From contig JAFVIB010000009.1 of assembly GCA_017474235.1 (NCBI GenBank), forward strand, positions 1-64,000: 64,000 bases of DNA, given 5' to 3'. The notes under the pieces are model-generated. The model searched no databases and was not told the origin of the DNA. It was given only the letters and a program-made list of their open reading frames with translations. Numbering within the stretch: the stretch's first letter is position 1; each line of letters opens with the position of its first letter. The position numbers were made by a program, and so were the translations under genes. This stretch comes from Alistipes sp. (GTDB lineage Bacteria > Bacteroidota > Bacteroidia > Bacteroidales > Rikenellaceae). Shown here one piece after another: positions 62,088 to 64,000 of the stretch.

Positions 62088-63381
62088 ACAACTCTATACC
62101 TTTATCTGTTAAACGATTTTGTAATCTCTTCACATCGAGTTCTCTTGGTGTACAACCCTCTGCTGCACACATTGCCGCTGCCGTACCCACAGCCTCTCCC
62201 ATAGCCATACAGATACTCATCACGCGGTATGATGCGTGTGCGCGATGCGTTCCAGAGATGCAACGACCTGCTGTATAGAGGTTTTCGACACCCTTTGGTG
62301 TAAAGCAACGGTATGGCAAGTCGTACGGGTCGCAATACTGTATATGCTCCTCGGCTTGACCCGACCCTGCCGGATTGTGTATATCGACAATAAACTCTGC
62401 GCGGTGTACAATAACATCCTCAAAGCGACAGCCTGCAGCCATCTCCTCGGCAGTGATGACATAGTCGCCCATAACTCGTCGCGTCTCCCTCACACCCGTA
62501 GTCGTTCCGCTCGAAATCACGCGGCACTGCTCATAGCCCGGGATATGCTTATGGAAGAAATCGACAAGTGTAAACATCTGCTCACGCAACTCAAGGTCGG
62601 CACTGAAAATCTGCTCTACGCGGGTCATATCCACGCCATTGACCTGCGTAGTATTTACCTGTCGGCAACCCTTATGTACCGTAGGATGGAGTCGTACGGC
62701 AGCAAGACGCTCCGGCAGCTCTCCCTCAAGGCTCAGACGCTTGCAGTAGTCCAAAAAACGCTCGTCGCCAAGGCGAACATCATCCACATCGCCAATGCAA
62801 ATCACACCCTTCTCTTCATCCACGCCCGAGATAGTAAACTCAAGTGTTACGGGCTGCATCAGCCCATCCTCACGACCCTTTTCGGTCGGCGCACCGGCAA
62901 GATAGCTGACAAGACCATCTCCTGTAGCATCTACCGTAACGGCACCAAGTAGTGCGAAAGTACCCTCGCCGGCTGTAACAATCACACCACGAAGTGTATC
63001 GCCCTCCTTTACCACATCGGCAACCGTAGTCTGCAGAAAGACATCTATATTAGGGTGATTTACAAACTGTGCAAGGGTCATCTTTGCCCTCTCAAAGTCG
63101 TGTGCAAAACCTGTACGACCAATCATATCGTTCTGTGGCACACCCAGCAGTTCGACCAGCTCGTCACGCATCGTACCCTTGCCGACCATACCGAGTATAG
63201 GACCTACATAGCCCGCTGTAAGGTTACCACCCACAACGCCATAACGCTCCACCAAAGCCACCTTTGCGCCTTCGCGTGCCGCAGCCACTGCTGCACATAT
63301 TCCCGCAGGACCCGAGCCGGCAACGATAACATCGTAGCGACCCCGCACCTCAACTGTTTTTGTATAGTTAATTCTCTCCAT
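62080..63381 (-). CDS. FAD-dependent oxidoreductase
   Basis: 433 residues. The dinucleotide motif VIVAGSGPAGICAAVAAARE (~19-38) is followed by VVGGNLTAGYVGPILGMVGK, VTVDATGDGLVSYLAGA, and near the C-terminus NLYTAGRCISGTHRAHASYR with MSICMAMGEAVGTAAAM. This is the layout of the FAD_oxidored (PF12831) group. No signal peptide; cytoplasmic. The substrate is unknown. Overlaps the symporter gene by 14 nt and the hypothetical protein by 8 nt. Confidence 0.88.
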   Translation of the reverse strand: MERINYTKTVEVRGRYDVIVAGSGPAGICAAVAAAREGAKVALVERYGVVGGNLTAGYVGPILGMVGKGTMRDELVELLGVPQNDMIGRTGFAHDFERAKMTLAQFVNHPNIDVFLQTTVADVVKEGDTLRGVIVTAGEGTFALLGAVTVDATGDGLVSYLAGAPTEKGREDGLMQPVTLEFTISGVDEEKGVICIGDVDDVRLGDERFLDYCKRLSLEGELPERLAAVRLHPTVHKGCRQVNTTQVNGVDMTRVEQIFSADLELREQMFTLVDFFHKHIPGYEQCRVISSGTTTGVRETRRVMGDYVITAEEMAAGCRFEDVIVHRAEFIVDIHNPAGSGQAEEHIQYCDPYDLPYRCFTPKGVENLYTAGRCISGTHRAHASYRVMSICMAMGEAVGTAAAMCAAEGCTPRELDVKRLQNRLTDKGIELYG

Positions 63382-64000
63382 CTCTCTTTGAATCTATATA
63401 CCTATAAATAGCATACACCACAGCAATACCCACCATAACAGCCACGCCTCGGACCATTATGCTCTCCACAGCAGGGGTATGGGTATCGGTAAAGAGCTGC
63501 ACCACCAACAGAACTGCAATGGCAAGCAGAGTTACCACGAAGCAGGTTACTGCCATCTGCGAATATCGCTTTGTTGCCCGTTTCATCTCTGCACTCGGCT
63601 CTAAGTCTGCCTCGGGGTCGAGAATAGCCTGCACCCTCTCGTAACCCGGGTCGGTAGTACCCTTCCACTTTGCCCATAGCTCCATAATGGCGAGCAGGAT
63701 TACCGGCACAACCGTACCGATTACAGACTCAAGCACATTCGGATTTATCCACTCAAAACTCTCTTTTACAGCGTCACTAAACTTAAATGCCAAGCCAAAA
63801 ATTCCGCAGGCGTATGTTATAACCATAGCCGTAAGCAGATGCTTCTGCGTAAGTCGCTTTGAGAACACTCCCCACACAGACGGTATGTAGAGAGGACCGA
63901 TAATCATTGTCAGCACCGTAACCACAACCTTCTCTGCACCACCTGCATACGGGATAAGCAGTGCCAAAAGTACTATCGCAGCACCAAAGGCGAAGGTAAA
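63368..64000 (-). CDS. Sodium:solute symporter, C-terminal part (runs off window)
   Basis: The frame is open to the window end; at least 210 C-terminal residues are seen. Membrane spans include VVVTVLTMIIGPLYIPSVWG, then GVFSKRLTQKHLLTAMVITY, VIGTVVPVILLAIMEL, and two near the end. The PSVWGVFSKR loop fits SSS-family symporters. It may import the substrate of the FAD oxidoreductase. Start and the first sodium-binding part lie outside the window. Confidence 0.82.
   Translation of the reverse strand, partial: FTFAFGAAIVLLALLIPYAGGAEKVVVTVLTMIIGPLYIPSVWGVFSKRLTQKHLLTAMVITYACGIFGLAFKFSDAVKESFEWINPNVLESVIGTVVPVILLAIMELWAKWKGTTDPGYERVQAILDPEADLEPSAEMKRATKRYSQMAVTCFVVTLLAIAVLLVVQLFTDTHTPAVESIMVRGVAVMVGIAVVYAIYRYIDSKRDGEN

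Overview
This window looks like the chromosome of an anaerobic gut-type Bacteroidales. The evidence is as follows. Many starts are preceded by the Bacteroidota -7 box TAnnTTTG, and Shine-Dalgarno sites are scarce. Family-typical genes are present: DUF3244, UpxY-like antiterminator, BspA-type leucine-rich repeats, DPP-IV, Omp28, DUF6029-like and DUF4369 lipoproteins, the GGGtGRT protein, and B12-dependent ribonucleotide reductase. The gene set fits a Rikenellaceae/Alistipes-like lineage, but that is only an inference. No phage, insertion sequence or CRISPR array was seen.

Layout. (1) 1-6.5 kb: the end of a BspA-like LRR protein, an aminotransferase, an SDR, a small DMT protein, an AraC regulator preceded by an odd 33-codon ORF, and a DUF3244/TPR-regulator pair. 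(2) 6.6-20.5 kb, minus strand: one long surface-polysaccharide operon read from an UpxY-like antiterminator through an initiating sugar-phosphate transferase, Ugd, RfbA-C-D-B (dTDP-rhamnose), flippase, UDP-GlcNAc 2-epimerase, a glycosyltransferase, polymerase, a glycosyltransferase, an O-acetyltransferase with a G9 tract, and a rhamnosyltransferase-like GT2. It ends at an intrinsic terminator. The distal half is strongly AT-rich. (3) 20.8-34.8 kb: serine dehydratase, tRNA-His, the GGGtGRT/NifU-like pair, a phosphodiesterase-permease-aldolase operon, a pentose epimerase, a prolyl-tRNA deacylase-like gene, an acyltransferase, a GatZ-like protein, a muramidase-type hydrolase, and tRNA-Thr. (4) 34.8-50 kb: mannitol-1-P dehydrogenase, threonine dehydrogenase, DPP-IV, NhaD-like antiporter, radical SAM protein, nucleoside hydrolase, NrdJ, an OmpA-like protein, a degenerate lumazine-synthase-like gene, a TPR protein, RecF and DUF721. 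(5) 50-64 kb: an exported module (lipoprotein, TlpA, DUF6029-like, Omp28), coaD-lpxD-DUF4369-TlpA, ruvC, and part of a symporter/FAD-oxidoreductase operon.

The least explained content is non-coding. Four structured elements (22542-22667, 24562-24705, 47230-47332, 60668-60795) lie at, or within about 20 nt of, the stop codon of the gene on their right. All four have the same orientation relative to that gene. They share a hairpin of the form TAC-T..GC-GTA and a nested architecture whose stems differ in sequence but stay paired. A weaker fifth copy lies at 489-594. Separately, both tRNA genes are followed by large palindromes, plus a second copy of the tRNA's own 3' end; next to tRNA-Thr this is a 145-bp tandem repeat. 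These two repeat families are the best candidates for something undescribed.

All calls come from reading the sequence and from memory of protein families. No search, folding program or alignment tool was run.
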